From: an archaeon
GTDB taxonomy: Archaea > EX4484-52 > B79-G9
Assembly: GCA_030630425.1 (NCBI GenBank)
Contig: DAOVNB010000062.1
Span: 1 to 5,075 of the forward strand
Direction of reading: 5' to 3'
Length of the DNA stretch: 5,075 nucleotides
Within the stretch, counting starts at the first letter, position 1. Each line of letters begins with the position of its first letter. This document shows, one piece after another, positions 4,571 to 5,075 of this stretch. The translations under genes and the position numbers were made by a program. The notes under the pieces were generated by a model. That model did not search any database. It saw only the letters and a program-made list of their open reading frames with translations, and was not told the origin of the DNA.

Positions 4571-4592
4571 ATGATTATTGGCTGGTGTTTTT

Positions 4593-5075
4593 ATGGGTTT
4601 TGTTAATGGCGATGAGTTATCTCAGAAATTCAAAAATTTTTTAACCGAAATAGATTCTGAAAAAATTGAATCAATATGGGATCGAAAAAGTTCAATTTTT
4701 AGAACTTTTTGGAATGAAAAAATAATGGATGATAAATCCGATCCATTAACAGATGTGGAGATAGATGAAATAGTTCTTATTTTGGATAAAAATGCAAAAG
4801 GTAGCAATAAAGATACTGTTGCAGTTGCAAAAGTAATGATTCCACAAGGCGTTTGGAGGAGACTCTTTAAAGAAATTCAAAAAAAAAGAGATTTGAAAGA
4901 ATTAGTATCTTCTATTTTGATGGAGGAAGATGAAAATAAACAAATAGAATTGATTAATAAACTCTACAAATTTAATCAAGGTAAAAAAAATAGTTTAACG
5001 GGCAAAAGCGGAAATGCAATAAATACTCTATTATTTGCCTTTAATCCTAAAAGATATTTATCTATGATTTCATTG
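4593..5075 (+). CDS. Hypothetical protein, 5' part only, possibly restriction or defence related
   Basis: The frame is open for 161 codons to the right edge, starting MGFVNGDELSQKF. It is rich in Lys, Glu, Asp and Asn, with A/T-biased codons like the DinD-like gene, and has no membrane segment. Residues around 27-95 read as mixed helix and strand (IWDRKSSIFRTFWNEKI, DEIVLILDKNAKG, AKVMIPQGVWRRLFKEI). Residues about 134-161 contain LTGKSGNAINTLLFAFNP then KRYLSMISL. A KSGxxxNxLLxxxxPxxYLSxxSL segment reminds me of regions in restriction-endonuclease-like proteins, but I cannot name the family with confidence and the catalytic part would lie outside the window. The start at 4593 is supported by the TATA box. 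It is the first gene to the right of copy C. Confidence 0.6.
   Translation, partial: MGFVNGDELSQKFKNFLTEIDSEKIESIWDRKSSIFRTFWNEKIMDDKSDPLTDVEIDEIVLILDKNAKGSNKDTVAVAKVMIPQGVWRRLFKEIQKKRDLKELVSSILMEEDENKQIELINKLYKFNQGKKNSLTGKSGNAINTLLFAFNPKRYLSMISL

Noticed and set aside
1..5075. tRNA or rRNA genes
   Set aside because: I saw no cloverleaf with a TTCGA-type T loop and no conserved rRNA segment on either strand, although a covariance search was not possible.

Overview
The window is AT-rich and reads as archaeal. Almost every convincing gene has an A/T box of the TTTAAATA or TTTATAAA type centred about 26-29 bases before its start codon, with no clear Shine-Dalgarno sequence. That is the layout of leaderless archaeal transcripts driven by TBP/TFB promoters. 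Gene content (ORF6N and DinD-type proteins, a winged-helix plus nucleotidyltransferase protein, orphan hypotheticals, gene stumps) looks like an accessory region. The lineage cannot be fixed from the sequence; a DPANN-type or other uncultivated archaeon is a guess.

Layout from left to right: the 3' end of a truncated ORF6N-domain gene (2-115); a small Cys-containing protein gene starting MASAPNC (141-422, copy A); a DinD-like gene (489-1379); a SAM-dependent methyltransferase (1594-2238), convergent with an unrecognised minus-strand gene (2259-2810); a divergent unrecognised gene (2988-3431); a truncated copy B of the MASAPNC promoter and first codons (3423-3477, giving a 10-codon mini-ORF); a winged-HTH plus MNT-type nucleotidyltransferase gene (3531-4076) overlapping by ATGA a 12-codon stump of its downstream partner (4073-4111); copy C of the MASAPNC gene (4225-4512); and the 5' part of an unrecognised gene running off the right edge (4593-5075).

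The main structure is a dispersed direct repeat. A unit starting exactly at TTTAAATA, with 30 bases from box to ATG, occurs three times (111, 3423, 4195). Two copies are complete genes and one is cut off after the eighth codon. At two of the three left boundaries the upstream reading frame ends inside the repeat's own TATA box. The third boundary lies about 80 bases after a gene stump. The unit therefore looks like a cassette or recombination point around which unrelated accessory genes were inserted, exchanged or cut off. The two full copies differ mainly at silent positions, so the protein appears to be maintained by selection.

A second notable feature is the start of the HTH-nucleotidyltransferase gene. 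It carries a long inverted repeat and three ATAAACT motifs spaced exactly 20 bases apart, which may be an autoregulatory operator.
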